DNA of 64,000 bases from Silvibacterium bohemicum (GTDB lineage: Bacteria; Acidobacteriota; Terriglobia; Terriglobales; Acidobacteriaceae): positions 780,231 through 844,230 of the forward strand of contig NZ_LBHJ01000012.1 of the NCBI RefSeq assembly GCF_001006305.1, read 5' to 3'. The position numbers were made by a program, and so were the translations under genes. A model generated the notes under the pieces. The model made no database searches, had not been told where the DNA came from, and saw only the letters and a list, made by a program, of their open reading frames with translations. Positions within the stretch are counted from its first letter, which is position 1. The number at the start of each line of letters is the position of its first letter. Shown here one piece after another: positions 26,966-35,277 of this stretch.

Positions 26966-27424
26966 ATTCCCGGCCGCACACGAGGTTAGGAAGAAAATCC
27001 GCATCCCAGGGTCTGAGATGGACCGGGCGGCGGATGGCAAGTACAGGTTTTTTCAGGGTTTTTAACTTTAACCGGCCAGGTAGATTACCGGGCCGGGCAG
27101 GATTCAAGGAATGAGCGCATTGAGACGGGTAACGGCCCCGCCAATCGAATTGGCTGAAGCGGTCACAAACTCTCTGCGTCAGGACGCTAATCGTAATTCG
27201 GACGTTTGCCGAAATTCAAACACCTTCCGAGTTTTGAACGCTTCCCACAAGACAGCCGGTTTTTTCAACGTGTCTCCGCCGGTTCTCCGGTCCGGGCGCG
27301 ATGGAGTTCTTATGCCAGGAATCTCCACGGCTATCCCACTGTCATTTCCGATCCTCTCCGGTATTCCGCTCTGATCTGTCTCGCCGTTGTCTCGCGGAGA
27401 ACTCCGTGAGACCAGAGAGGCAGC
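26966..27424 (+). other. 459-base non-coding region upstream of RNase E/G
   Basis: No convincing gene is seen; an 87-codon frame at 27111-27374 has no family features. A GC-rich inverted pair around CCGGCC/GGCCGG lies near 27071-27100. Just before the start codon TCTCGCGGA (about 27389-27397) can pair with TCCGTGAGA as a hairpin, next to a purine-rich AGAGAGG. The length would suit a long structured 5' leader, as used by E. coli rne for autoregulation (inference). Confidence 0.4.
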
Positions 27425-30400
27425 ATGTCAAAGGAAATATGCATTTCGACCACGCCGCATGAGACGCGGCTGGCCATTCTAGAGAACGACGAACTCACGG
27501 AAATCTACTACGAGCGTGAGAACGAATACACCCTAGCCGGCTCCATTTACAAAGGACGAGTGACGCGCGTGCTTCCCGGCATGCAGTCGGCCTTCGTCGA
27601 CCTCGGTCTCGAACGCGATGCGTTCCTGTACGTCACCGATTTCCTGGAAGAGCAGGATGGCGGGGCGGACTTCGAGCGCGTGGGCGGCGGCCAGCAGCAG
27701 CGTAAGGAAGGCGGGCGCGACAACAATCGTGAAAACGCAAGCCGCGAAAGCGGTGGCCGGGAAACTGGCAGCCGCGAAGCAGGTGGCCGTGAAAGCGGTG
27801 GTCGCGAGAGCCGCGAGAGCCGCGAGAGTCGCGATGGCGGCCGTGACGCCAGCCGCAGCCGCCAGCCCCAGGAGGCTGTAGCAGAGAGTTCAGCCGAGCC
27901 CGCGGCCGCCGACGGCTCCGAAGATGGCGATTCGCCCTCCGGCACCCGCCGGTGGCGTGGACGCCGCGGACGCCGCAGAGGCTTCCGGCCGCGCGGCCAG
28001 GAGGGCACGACAGCCCAGTCCGAATCTCCAGAAGCGGCGGAAGAGTCGGCTGGAGAGTCAACCAGGGACTCAAACCGAGACTCGAACCGGGACTCGTTCA
28101 GGGAATCAATTCGGGAATCGATAGTGGACGAGCCGCTGACTCTGCCCGAGCGCGGAGCCCCAGGCGGCACCATGGCCAGCAACAGGATTCTGCTGCCCGG
28201 TGAGTCGCTTTCGAGATACGGCGGCGCGCCCGCCCCTGGTTCCACGGCTGAACCCGAGCCCCAGCAGGCGGCGGCTCCCGCTTTCAAGCCGAACTACGTT
28301 GCTCCCAAGCCCTCGACGCTGATCGAGGCGCTAACCGAATGGGATGGCGGATCGCTGCTGCCCGGCGAATCCCGCGCACGCCGTCAGCATGCCGCTGCTG
28401 TAGAGACCGAACCGGTACAACACGAATCTCCGATCGCCGAATTCGAAGGCGACGACATCGAAACCCAGGTCGACGAGATTCTCGCCGAGGTTGCCCATAC
28501 GATTCCCGTCTCCGATTTCGAGATGGCAGAAGAAGATGCGGATAGGGTCGCCGTCGCTTCGGCCTTTGAGGAGCCAGTCGAGTTCGCAGTTCCAACGCCT
28601 TCCGCGCCGATCGAAGCTGTTCCCGACCAGATCGCGCAGAACGCCCCGGAACCTCATGCCCAGGAACCTCATGCCCCGGAATCGCACGCAGAGATCGTCA
28701 CCGAGCCCGTTGCCCTGGTTCACGACCAGCTTGAGACGCCTGTAGCAGAAGCTCATCAGCCAGCCGTGGAAGCTCATCCGCACGAGCCTGTACATGAATT
28801 AATTGAGGAAACCCACGAGTTCGAGCCCGAGACGGCCTCGGCGTCGTACCGCATCGATGCCGTCGCTCCCAGCGAGTTCCGCGTTTCGAGCGTAATCGAA
28901 GAAGAGCTGCCGGCCGCGGAGCATGAAGCAGCTCCGGAAGCGATCTTCGAAGAAGCTGTGATTCATGAAGCAACCGCGCCCGCTGCATTTGAAGTTGAGT
29001 TTGAGGAAGAGTCTGATTCGCTCGACGAGCGGAACGATTCTCCACAGCTTGGCGAGCCGGCTATCGAAACAGATCAGCCCTTTGGATTTTCTCCGGGCGC
29101 AGGCATTCTCGAAGAAGAGGTCATCGACGAAGAGGAGTATGACTTCGAGCCGATCCACGCGCACCACGACGAGCACGATATCGAAGAGCTTGAAGAGGAA
29201 ACCCTTGAGCATTCGGGTGCCGAGATCGGCGACATGGTTCGCGATACGCACCTCAATCAGCGGCTGTCGGTAGAACCGGGCGCCGACGAAGAAGAGGATG
29301 AGGATTCGGACGAGCTGGAGTACGGCGAAGTCGACCTCGATGAGGACGAAGAAGACGAAGAGGGTGAGGGCGTCGAACGCGATGAGCCCAACGGTGAAGC
29401 CGTAACCGCGGACGGCGCAGCGCCGGCGCGCGAAGGCTCCCGTGAAGGTGGACGCGAGGGCGAGCGCCGTGGCGGACGCCGCGGAGATCGTGGGAGAGGC
29501 CGTGGTGGAGATCGCGGCGGACGTTCCAACCAACGCCGTCATGGTGGCGGAGGCGGCGGACGCCGTCCTTCGGCTCAGGTCACCGACCTGCCCATCATCA
29601 GTGAGCTGTTGAAGCAGGGCCAGGAGATTCTGGTCCAGATCGCCAAGGAGCCGATCGCCAAGAAGGGCGCACGCATCACCAGCCACATTGCGCTTCCTGG
29701 CCGCTTCCTGGTCTTCATGCCGACCGTCAATCACGTAGGCGTCTCGCGCAAGATCGACTCCGACGAAGAGCGTCAGCGGCTGAAGCGGATTCTGATCAGC
29801 GAAAAGGGCGACGCGTCGGGCGGATTCATCGTGCGCACCGCCGCCGATGGAGCCAGCGAAGAAGAGCTGCGCGCCGACCTGCGCTTCCTGATCAGCCTGT
29901 GGAACGACATCAAGCAGCGCGAGGAATCAAGCAAGGCGCCTGCGCTGATCTACCACGACCTCAACCTCATCGAGCGCGTGCTGCGCGACCAGGTGAGCGA
30001 CAATTTCTCGGCGATCTGGGTGGACAGCGAAGCCGAATACGAGCGCACGGTGCGTTTCCTCAACCGCTTCCAACCCTCGCTGGTGCGCCGCGTCAAGCTC
30101 TATACGAAGGAGACGCCGCTCTTCGAGCAGTTCGGTATCCAGGACGAGATCACCAAGGCGCTGAAGTCGAAGGTATGGCTGAAGTCTGGTGGCTCGATTG
30201 TCATCAATCAGACCGAAGCTCTGGTTGCCATCGATATCAATACCGGCAAATATGTCGGCAAGACGGCGCGTCTCGAAGACACCATCGTGAAGACCAATCT
30301 CGATGCGATTCCGGAGATCGTGCGGCAGATTCGGCTGCGCGACCTGGGCGGCATCATCGTGATCGACTTCATCGATATGGACGAACGCAAAAACCGGCAC

Positions 30401-30790
30401 AAGGTATTGGCTGCTCTCGAAGAGGCATTGAAGGCGGATCGCGCTCCTTCGAAGGTTCTGCAGTTCAATGACTTCGGACTGGTCGCGATCACCCGCAAGC
30501 GCGTCAAACAATCGCTCGAGCGGACCCTGAGCATCCCCTGCCCGGTGTGCGTGGCCACGGGAATGGTGAAGAGCCCGACCACGGTGGCCAACGAGATCTT
30601 CGTCGAGCTGCGCAAGATGCAGAAGCATCTCGACCGCGGCGATGTGATGCTGCGCGTGAATCCGGAAGTGGTGAAGACGCTCAAGGCGAACAATGCCCGG
30701 TGGCTGAACGAGATGGAGGAGATGCTGGGCAAGACCATTATCGTGAAGAGCGATCCGGCCCTGCACCCCGAACAGTTCGACATCCACTAG
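27425..30790 (+). CDS. rng: RNase E/G family endoribonuclease with an S1-domain insertion
   Basis: A 1121-residue ribonuclease for mRNA decay and rRNA processing. Residues 1-75 begin the normal fold and the S1 domain (GSIYKGRVTRVLPGMQSAFVD, DAFLYVTD). Residues about 76-717 are a low-complexity insertion: Arg/Glu/Ser repeats, an RGRRGRRRG basic patch, a long acidic Glu/Asp/His-rich part, and an RGG-type box. The S1 domain resumes at VTDLPIISELLKQGQEILVQIAKEP, followed by the RNase H-like part (ITSHIALPGRFLVFMP, HVGVSRKI) and the DNase I-like catalytic domain. Mg ligands are in VAIDINTGKY (Asp937) and IVIDFIDM (Asp981), 44 residues apart as in E. coli, and the Zn-link is CPVC (about 1039-1042). 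The catalytic core is complete. It follows the rod operon, as rng follows mreBCD in E. coli. Confidence 0.96.
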   Translation: MSKEICISTTPHETRLAILENDELTEIYYERENEYTLAGSIYKGRVTRVLPGMQSAFVDLGLERDAFLYVTDFLEEQDGGADFERVGGGQQQRKEGGRDNNRENASRESGGRETGSREAGGRESGGRESRESRESRDGGRDASRSRQPQEAVAESSAEPAAADGSEDGDSPSGTRRWRGRRGRRRGFRPRGQEGTTAQSESPEAAEESAGESTRDSNRDSNRDSFRESIRESIVDEPLTLPERGAPGGTMASNRILLPGESLSRYGGAPAPGSTAEPEPQQAAAPAFKPNYVAPKPSTLIEALTEWDGGSLLPGESRARRQHAAAVETEPVQHESPIAEFEGDDIETQVDEILAEVAHTIPVSDFEMAEEDADRVAVASAFEEPVEFAVPTPSAPIEAVPDQIAQNAPEPHAQEPHAPESHAEIVTEPVALVHDQLETPVAEAHQPAVEAHPHEPVHELIEETHEFEPETASASYRIDAVAPSEFRVSSVIEEELPAAEHEAAPEAIFEEAVIHEATAPAAFEVEFEEESDSLDERNDSPQLGEPAIETDQPFGFSPGAGILEEEVIDEEEYDFEPIHAHHDEHDIEELEEETLEHSGAEIGDMVRDTHLNQRLSVEPGADEEEDEDSDELEYGEVDLDEDEEDEEGEGVERDEPNGEAVTADGAAPAREGSREGGREGERRGGRRGDRGRGRGGDRGGRSNQRRHGGGGGGRRPSAQVTDLPIISELLKQGQEILVQIAKEPIAKKGARITSHIALPGRFLVFMPTVNHVGVSRKIDSDEERQRLKRILISEKGDASGGFIVRTAADGASEEELRADLRFLISLWNDIKQREESSKAPALIYHDLNLIERVLRDQVSDNFSAIWVDSEAEYERTVRFLNRFQPSLVRRVKLYTKETPLFEQFGIQDEITKALKSKVWLKSGGSIVINQTEALVAIDINTGKYVGKTARLEDTIVKTNLDAIPEIVRQIRLRDLGGIIVIDFIDMDERKNRHKVLAALEEALKADRAPSKVLQFNDFGLVAITRKRVKQSLERTLSIPCPVCVATGMVKSPTTVANEIFVELRKMQKHLDRGDVMLRVNPEVVKTLKANNARWLNEMEEMLGKTIIVKSDPALHPEQFDIH
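28064..28123 (+). repeat. 12-bp tandem repeat in the RNase E/G insertion
   Basis: Five in-register 12-bp units encode RDSN, RDSN, RDSF, RESI and RESI. Other short repeats in the same insertion are Arg-Glu-Ser-rich units around 27730-27835 and a 15-bp-like EPHAQ/EPHAP pair around 28650-28685. Confidence 0.75.
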
Positions 30791-30810
30791 GACTTGCCGT
30801 CCAGGCAATC

Positions 30811-30868
30811 GCGGCTTCGCCGCCACTTTGGGATTGTTTCTCGAGGTGGCTGGCGAAGCCGCTTTCTT
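30811..30868 (+). terminator. Long hairpin terminator after RNase E/G
   Basis: GCGGCTTCGCC (from 30811) pairs perfectly over 11 bp with GGCGAAGCCGC (to 30862), extended by CCAC/GTGG after a small bulge, and is followed by tttcttt. It starts 21 bases after the stop codon. Confidence 0.7.
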
Positions 30869-31090
30869 TGGTTGCAGTTTCGTATTTTTCATCCGGCTTG
30901 CCGCTCGATCTCAGCTTTCACGCGCGAGACTCGGGGTATCAGGCTTGATTCTCGGGTTTAGCTTTTAAGCTCGGCGTCCACGATTTATTCCACTGAGTTC
31001 GGTTTACTATCGTCAAATCTTTGTCAAGTTAAACTGATTGCCTGAACTAACCGGTAGGTTAAGCGACCAACGGAAGCGCCTGTAGTTTGA

Positions 31091-31128
31091 TGGCGCCGAA
31101 GGCGCGTATCGCTCGACGCGCAGTCGCG
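31091..31128. repeat. 34-bp dispersed repeat, copy 2
   Basis: GGCGCCGAAGGCGCG core followed by the shared TCGCT..GACGCGCAGTC tail. It aligns without gaps to the copies at 6733 and 50611. It sits in the 445-base region between the RNase E/G gene and the outer-membrane protein gene, which otherwise holds only the rng terminator and unassigned AT-richer sequence. Confidence 0.65.
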
Positions 31129-31235
31129 TAGACAAAAACAACGCTTGGCGAGTCTAAGTCATCTAGATAGTGTTAGAACCTATGGAGCAGCCCACGTCCT
31201 GCTTCTGTACTTTCATTCGAGACATGAGGACCCCC

Positions 31236-32105
31236 ATGACCGAGAACTGCAATTTTTCGCGGACTCTTCTGCGCCGCGTCGCCACTGCCGCTTCCGTTCT
31301 TGCTCTTGCTGCTGCATCTTACCCGGCACTCGCTCAAAGCGATGCGACAGCGACGGACGCCACCGCGACAGATAGCGGCCATGCCTATTCAAGCTCTACT
31401 GACTGGAAGGCCTATTTGGATTCCGGCGATGCCCTGGATGGCGCGGCCGCTCCGACTCCCGCACCCAAGCCAGGCGGGCAATATGGCCAATCGAACAACC
31501 ACTACCCCGGCTACGAGAATCGCTGGAGCCACCTCGCCTTTGAGGGCGGAGGAGGGTTCACCGCTCCCGTTGGGAATGACGTACGCGATGGCTACGATAC
31601 CTGGGGTTACAACATCACTGCGGGTGCTGGCTGGAACTTCACCAAGCACTTCGGTGCGCTCCTGGAATACCAGTTCAATCGCAATAAAATTCCTGGCGCC
31701 ACACTGGCGGCGGTCGGTGCTCCGGGCGGCAACATCAATACCTGGTCATTCACCATCGATCCCATTTTCTACCTTCCGATAACCAAGAAGTTCGGCGGCT
31801 ACGTGACCGGCGGCGGCGGATTCTACCGCAAGGTGACCAACTTCACGGCTCCTGAAGAAGAAGAGTTCTGCTCTTTCTTCTGTGAAATAGGCACCGAGAA
31901 CGTCACCATCGGGCACTTCTCCAGCAATCAGGGCGGCTTGAACCTCGGTGTTGGCGGCTACTGGAAGGCCTTCGGCGAAGACAGCAACGCCAAGCTTTAT
32001 GCGGAAGCCCGTTACGTCTGGGTTGATTCACCAGCGGCAACGGCGACACAGAACGGCGAAGGCAGCGAGGGATTGATTCCCGTCACCTTCGGCGTTCGCT
32101 TCTAA
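31236..32105 (+). CDS. Outer-membrane beta-barrel protein
   Basis: A 289-residue exported protein. ATG 31236 is preferred because GAGGA lies 5 bases upstream and the N-terminus is then a normal signal peptide (LLRRVATAASVLALAAASYPALAQ, written here as core VLALAAASYPALAQ). After an Ala/Thr/Pro-rich spacer the chain shows alternating beta-strand patterns: WSHLAFEGGGGFTAPVG, YNITAGAGWNFTKHFGALLEYQF, YVTGGGGFYRKV, and a final AEARYVWV..VTFGVRF. The terminal Phe is the usual BAM-recognised signal. Two Cys (EEFCSFFCEIG) could form a loop disulfide. It resembles small OmpA/OmpW-type barrels; the role is unknown. A good terminator follows. Confidence 0.8.
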   Translation: MTENCNFSRTLLRRVATAASVLALAAASYPALAQSDATATDATATDSGHAYSSSTDWKAYLDSGDALDGAAAPTPAPKPGGQYGQSNNHYPGYENRWSHLAFEGGGGFTAPVGNDVRDGYDTWGYNITAGAGWNFTKHFGALLEYQFNRNKIPGATLAAVGAPGGNINTWSFTIDPIFYLPITKKFGGYVTGGGGFYRKVTNFTAPEEEEFCSFFCEIGTENVTIGHFSSNQGGLNLGVGGYWKAFGEDSNAKLYAEARYVWVDSPAATATQNGEGSEGLIPVTFGVRF

Positions 32106-32130
32106 CTTCCACTTATTGCTTCAATGGATG

Positions 32131-32160
32131 GGGCAGGCTTCGGCCTGCCCTTTTTCGTTT
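32131..32160 (+). terminator. Rho-independent terminator after the outer-membrane protein
   Basis: Perfect 8-bp stem GGGCAGGC / GCCTGCCC with a TTCG tetraloop and tttttcgttt tail. Confidence 0.9.
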
Positions 32161-32187
32161 CGTGACCTAAAGGGATTTAGCGAGTCG

Positions 32188-32381
32188 GAGCTATCTCGGC
32201 CTAAGTTGGGATAGCTCGAGGTAACCAAAGTACAGTGCCCCTTAGTGTCTCGACCTTCCTTCTTGGCATGCCATAGCATGCACTTTCACGACAGGGAGGA
32301 AATCGATGGTTTCTACTTCAGTCTGAGAGTTGAGCTCCCCCGAACTGCATAGGGCGGAAGCTTCGGCTTCCGCTTTTTTTT
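32188..32381 (+). ncRNA. Candidate small RNA or remnant transcription unit
   Basis: About 190 bases between the OMP terminator and the coiled-coil gene hold three linked signals on the plus strand. There is an inverted repeat GAGCTATC (32188-32195) / GATAGCTC (32210-32217). A strong GGGAGGAA Shine-Dalgarno precedes ATG 32306, opening a six-codon frame MVSTSV that stops at 32326. A perfect terminator follows (8-bp stem, TTCG loop, eight T, 32354-32381). No downstream plus-strand gene exists, so this is not a normal attenuator. It may be a small RNA, a tiny-peptide gene, or the scar of a deleted gene. Confidence 0.35.
32354..32381 (+). terminator. Strong orphan terminator
   Basis: Stem GCGGAAGC / GCTTCCGC, TTCG tetraloop and eight T residues. 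It terminates plus-strand transcription although no plus-strand gene of normal size precedes it. Confidence 0.88.
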
Positions 32382-32384
32382 GCG

Positions 32385-32642
32385 CTAGTGGGAGGCTTCT
32401 TTCGATTCGAGGCGAGATACGCGCTGGGCAAGCGTGGCGTAGTCGGCGAGCTGCTGGATAGCAAACATGACCTGCTCGTGACGAGCCTGCGCGTTCTTCT
32501 CCATCTGGTTAAAACGGCTATCCACTTGGCTGAAACGCTCGTCCATGCGTTTTTCCAGCGCGTCCACGCGCACCTTCAGTTCGCGAAGTTCAGGCGCCAG
32601 GAAATCCTGGACAACGGTGCGGACATCTTCGACGACGCTCAT
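32385..32642 (-). CDS. Small coiled-coil protein (paralogue of the 55 kb pseudogene)
   Basis: An 85-residue hydrophilic, all-helical protein. ATG 32642 is chosen over longer frames because GGAG lies 5-6 bases upstream and because this start aligns with the paralogue at 55007-55329. The shared pattern is VRxxVQDFxAPExRxL at the start, then heptad-like LKVRVDALEKRMDERFSQVD, ending in a RLESK/KLESQ tail. No known domain is recognised. Dimer or trimer coiled-coil formation is likely. It lies 77 bases downstream of the GT2 gene on the same strand and may be co-transcribed with it. Confidence 0.7.
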   Translation of the reverse strand: MSVVEDVRTVVQDFLAPELRELKVRVDALEKRMDERFSQVDSRFNQMEKNAQARHEQVMFAIQQLADYATLAQRVSRLESKEASH

Positions 32643-32719
32643 CTCGACTCCAGAATACTCCCGGATGCAGGACTTCCCAAAGACTTCTACGGGAAGATTG
32701 TTACCTAAGATTTTCCGAA

Positions 32720-34384
32720 TTACACGCCGACAGGATACGGCTTCGGCGATGACTCGTCGAGGTTCGCCCCACCTCTCCAGCGCTCGAAGCGTCCCTGGAA
32801 GAGCGACAACATCCCGGTGTACCAATAGCCGATCACAAAGAGCAGCAGAAACGGGATGGTGAAGTAGTTCTCATTGGTCCACGCGTACCAGATAGTCATG
32901 GCGAAGTAGCAGCCGATACCAAGCTCGATCCAGGGCACGATGCCCAGGCGCTTGCGGTATTTCATGGCCTTCGATTTCTCTCCACGTTTTTCCACACGAT
33001 ACTTCGGCGTGCGCTTGAAAGAGGATTGGATGCCGAACAAAGCTTCCATCACCGCGCGGGTATTCGTCACAGTAAGCCCGATGCCCAGCGACATGAGGAA
33101 GGGCAGATAGAGAAATGTCCGGTACCAGCGGCGCGGGTAGAGCTCTTTTTGCGAAACCAGATAAAAGGACGAGATAGAGAAGGTCGATGCCATGAATAGC
33201 GGCAAGTCGATCAGCAGCATCTGAAACCAGCCCTGATAGAAGCGAATGATCATGGCCGGCATGAGCAGCACCGAGAGCACCACCATCAGCGGGTAGCTGA
33301 TATTCGCGGTGAGGTGGTACCAGGCTTCGAGCTTGGTGTGCTTCGGCGCATCGCTGCGCAGCACGCGGGGCAGGATCTTCTTCGATGTCTGGATGAGGCC
33401 TTTGGCCCAGCGCGCCTGCTGGGTTTTGAAAGCGGTCATCTCGATGGGCAGCTCGGCCGGGCATTCGACGTGCTGAAGATATTTAAACTTCCAGCCGACG
33501 AGCTGCGCGCGATAGCTGAGGTCGGTGTCTTCGGTCAGGGTGTCGTGTTGCCAGCCGCCGGCCTGTCCAATGACCTCGCGCCGCCACATGCCTGCAGTGC
33601 CGTTGAAGTTGAAGAAGACGCCGGCGCGAGAGCGGCCGCCGTGCTCCAGCACGAAGTGGCCGTCGAGCAGAATAGCTTCGACCTGCGTGAGAAAACTATA
33701 GTCGCGGTTGAGGTGCGTCCACCGGGTCTGCACCATGCCGATCTCCGGTTCGGCGAAGTGGTGAACCACATTCATCAGCCAGTCGCGCGGCGGAACGAAA
33801 TCGGCGTCGAAGATGGCGACGAAGTCGCCCTTGGCTGTCTTCAATCCTTCATCGAGGGCTCCGGCCTTGTACCCATAACGATTCGTCCGATGCAGGTAGA
33901 CGATAGGATGGCCCATGGCCCGGTAGCGATCGCAGATGGCGGACGCCACCTCTTTGGTCTCGTCCGTGGAGTCGTCGAGAACCTGAATCTCCAGCAGCTC
34001 TCGCGGGTAGTCGAGGTTGGCGCAGGCATCGATCAAGCGGTCGATGACGAACTGCTCGTTGAAGATGGGAAGCTGGATGGTGATGAGCGGCAATTGCTCG
34101 AAACGCCGCGGCGGTTCCTTCACGTCGTTCTTGCGATGTTTGTAGTAAAGGTAGACCAGCTGGTAACGGTGCAGGCCATAAAAGGCCAGGATGATCATCA
34201 CCACGAAATAGGGGATGAGCAGCGAGGTGTCGAACCAATTCCAGCGGTAGAGATTCTCGAAGGTGTGGTCGCCATAGTGATAGCGGAGGTAGTGGCGCAG
34301 ATCGTTTTTCGGCTGCAGCAGCGCGAGCATGGCTGCATTGCAGCGCATAACGAGTTCGGGAGCGAGCTGTTTCAGCAAGGCCAT
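32720..34384 (-). CDS. Membrane GT2 glycosyltransferase, cellulose synthase-like
   Basis: A 554-residue processive family 2 glycosyltransferase. Helix 1 lies near residues 52-70. The cytosolic GT-A domain has [20 protein letters not shown] (Asp motif), [10 protein letters not shown] (DxD), [15 protein letters not shown] (general-base Asp) and QQARWAKG (QxxRW), the D,D,D,QxxRW set of cellulose, mannan and glucosylceramide synthase-like enzymes. Four or more C-terminal helices probably form the transmembrane channel (about 345-365, 372-400, 412-432, 495-540). Product polymer is unknown; there is no PilZ domain, nor BcsB or BcsC neighbour, so bacterial cellulose is unlikely. It probably makes a surface glycan or glycolipid. 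Confidence 0.9.
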   Translation of the reverse strand: MALLKQLAPELVMRCNAAMLALLQPKNDLRHYLRYHYGDHTFENLYRWNWFDTSLLIPYFVVMIILAFYGLHRYQLVYLYYKHRKNDVKEPPRRFEQLPLITIQLPIFNEQFVIDRLIDACANLDYPRELLEIQVLDDSTDETKEVASAICDRYRAMGHPIVYLHRTNRYGYKAGALDEGLKTAKGDFVAIFDADFVPPRDWLMNVVHHFAEPEIGMVQTRWTHLNRDYSFLTQVEAILLDGHFVLEHGGRSRAGVFFNFNGTAGMWRREVIGQAGGWQHDTLTEDTDLSYRAQLVGWKFKYLQHVECPAELPIEMTAFKTQQARWAKGLIQTSKKILPRVLRSDAPKHTKLEAWYHLTANISYPLMVVLSVLLMPAMIIRFYQGWFQMLLIDLPLFMASTFSISSFYLVSQKELYPRRWYRTFLYLPFLMSLGIGLTVTNTRAVMEALFGIQSSFKRTPKYRVEKRGEKSKAMKYRKRLGIVPWIELGIGCYFAMTIWYAWTNENYFTIPFLLLFVIGYWYTGMLSLFQGRFERWRGGANLDESSPKPYPVGV

Positions 34385-34424
34385 ACCTTTGGTTGGATTC
34401 AGGATTATTGTAAGTGCTCTGTGC

Positions 34425-34850
34425 TTAGCGGCGTTGTTTTAGGTAATCCAGAAAAGTCCGAGGCTGCGTGATCATCAGAATGCCATGCCGGGTCTCAATC
34501 GGCAGATTCATCCAGGGCGCGAAGTGGGTCTTGTCGCCGGTAATGAGAAAATCAGCGCCCGCATTCATCGCGGCCGCCAATACCGGCTGATCTTTCGTCG
34601 GCAGATCGATGTGGGGTGGCAGCGTTCCGGGTAAAGCGTCGGACACGATGATGGTTGCAGCCAGAAGAGATTCAAGCCGCCGGGTATGATCCTCGCTCGT
34701 GCAGTTCCTGAGCGCCTCCTGAACCACATAGAACGAGGTTACGAGTTGGACTTCGGGCATGCTCCAAAACTCCAGAAGGCCGTTCTTTTGCTTGTATGCA
34801 GCGGAGAAGAGGACATTCGCATCCAGAAATACGCGCAACGGCTCAGGCAT
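34425..34850 (-). CDS. PIN-domain toxin (VapC-like)
   Basis: A 141-residue PIN-domain ribonuclease. The acidic active site is complete: Asp10 in VFLDANVLFSA, Glu45 in VVQEALRN, Asp87 in TKDQPVLAAAM and Asp106 in LITGDKTHF. It overlaps the upstream AbrB-type antitoxin gene by 8 bases, the usual toxin-antitoxin coupling. Such toxins cut tRNA, rRNA or mRNA; the target is not predictable. Confidence 0.88.
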   Translation of the reverse strand: MPEPLRVFLDANVLFSAAYKQKNGLLEFWSMPEVQLVTSFYVVQEALRNCTSEDHTRRLESLLAATIIVSDALPGTLPPHIDLPTKDQPVLAAAMNAGADFLITGDKTHFAPWMNLPIETRHGILMITQPRTFLDYLKQRR

Positions 34851-35226
34851 GTTTGCCGGGTTTTAGCGCGCGCTTACTCAGATTTTTTCGAAGAGCCGTC
34901 CACTGTTTGTTCGCCTCGGCTGCCGTCGGAAGATCGTTGCGTCTCACGTCTTCCGTGTGAGGAATTGTCTTCGGATCAAGCCCCAGCGCCCGGATATCTT
35001 CGCAGGCCTGGTCGTAATCTTCCCTGGTCACCGCATTGTTGAGAAGAAATTCTGCTTTACGAAGTGGCGTATATATCTCGACAGGCACGGCGACTGCCGG
35101 ACGCAACAGTATCCCGTCCTCACGTTCTTCAGTGACGAGGAGATCGCCTTCCTTGAGACCGAAGCGCTGACGCAGCTTAACCGGCACAACGATGGTTCCA
35201 CGCTTCCCGACGCGACTAGTTTCCAT
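34843..35226 (-). CDS. AbrB/SpoVT-type antitoxin
   Basis: A 127-residue protein with an N-terminal swapped-hairpin AbrB domain (SRVGKRGTIVVPVKLRQRFGL, EGDLLVTEEREDGILLRP) and a longer than usual C-terminal helical region (about 55-127) that likely binds the PIN toxin. It is upstream of and overlaps the toxin gene by 8 bases. The gene is expected to be autorepressed; a perfect inverted repeat lies a few bases before its start codon. Confidence 0.87.
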   Translation of the reverse strand: METSRVGKRGTIVVPVKLRQRFGLKEGDLLVTEEREDGILLRPAVAVPVEIYTPLRKAEFLLNNAVTREDYDQACEDIRALGLDPKTIPHTEDVRRNDLPTAAEANKQWTALRKNLSKRALKPGKHA

Positions 35227-35232
35227 ATCGGA

Positions 35233-35259
35233 ATCTCTGAATGTCAGATTATCAGAGAT
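35233..35259. promoter_or_regulatory. Operator-like inverted repeat before the antitoxin gene
   Basis: Perfect 8-bp arms ATCTCTGA / TCAGAGAT with an 11-base spacer, with an extra TCAGA half-site inside the spacer (35244-35248). It lies 6 bases upstream of the antitoxin ATG, a typical autoregulatory position. Confidence 0.6.
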
Positions 35260-35277
35260 CCTGCTACTTAAGCTTTA

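Noticed and set aside
27111..27374. 87-codon frame upstream of RNase E/G
   Set aside because: No recognisable family, odd composition and no ribosome site; considered part of the rng leader.
33314..34471. A 385-codon plus-strand frame opposite the GT2 gene
   Set aside because: Antisense shadow; D,D,D,QxxRW motifs are on the minus strand.
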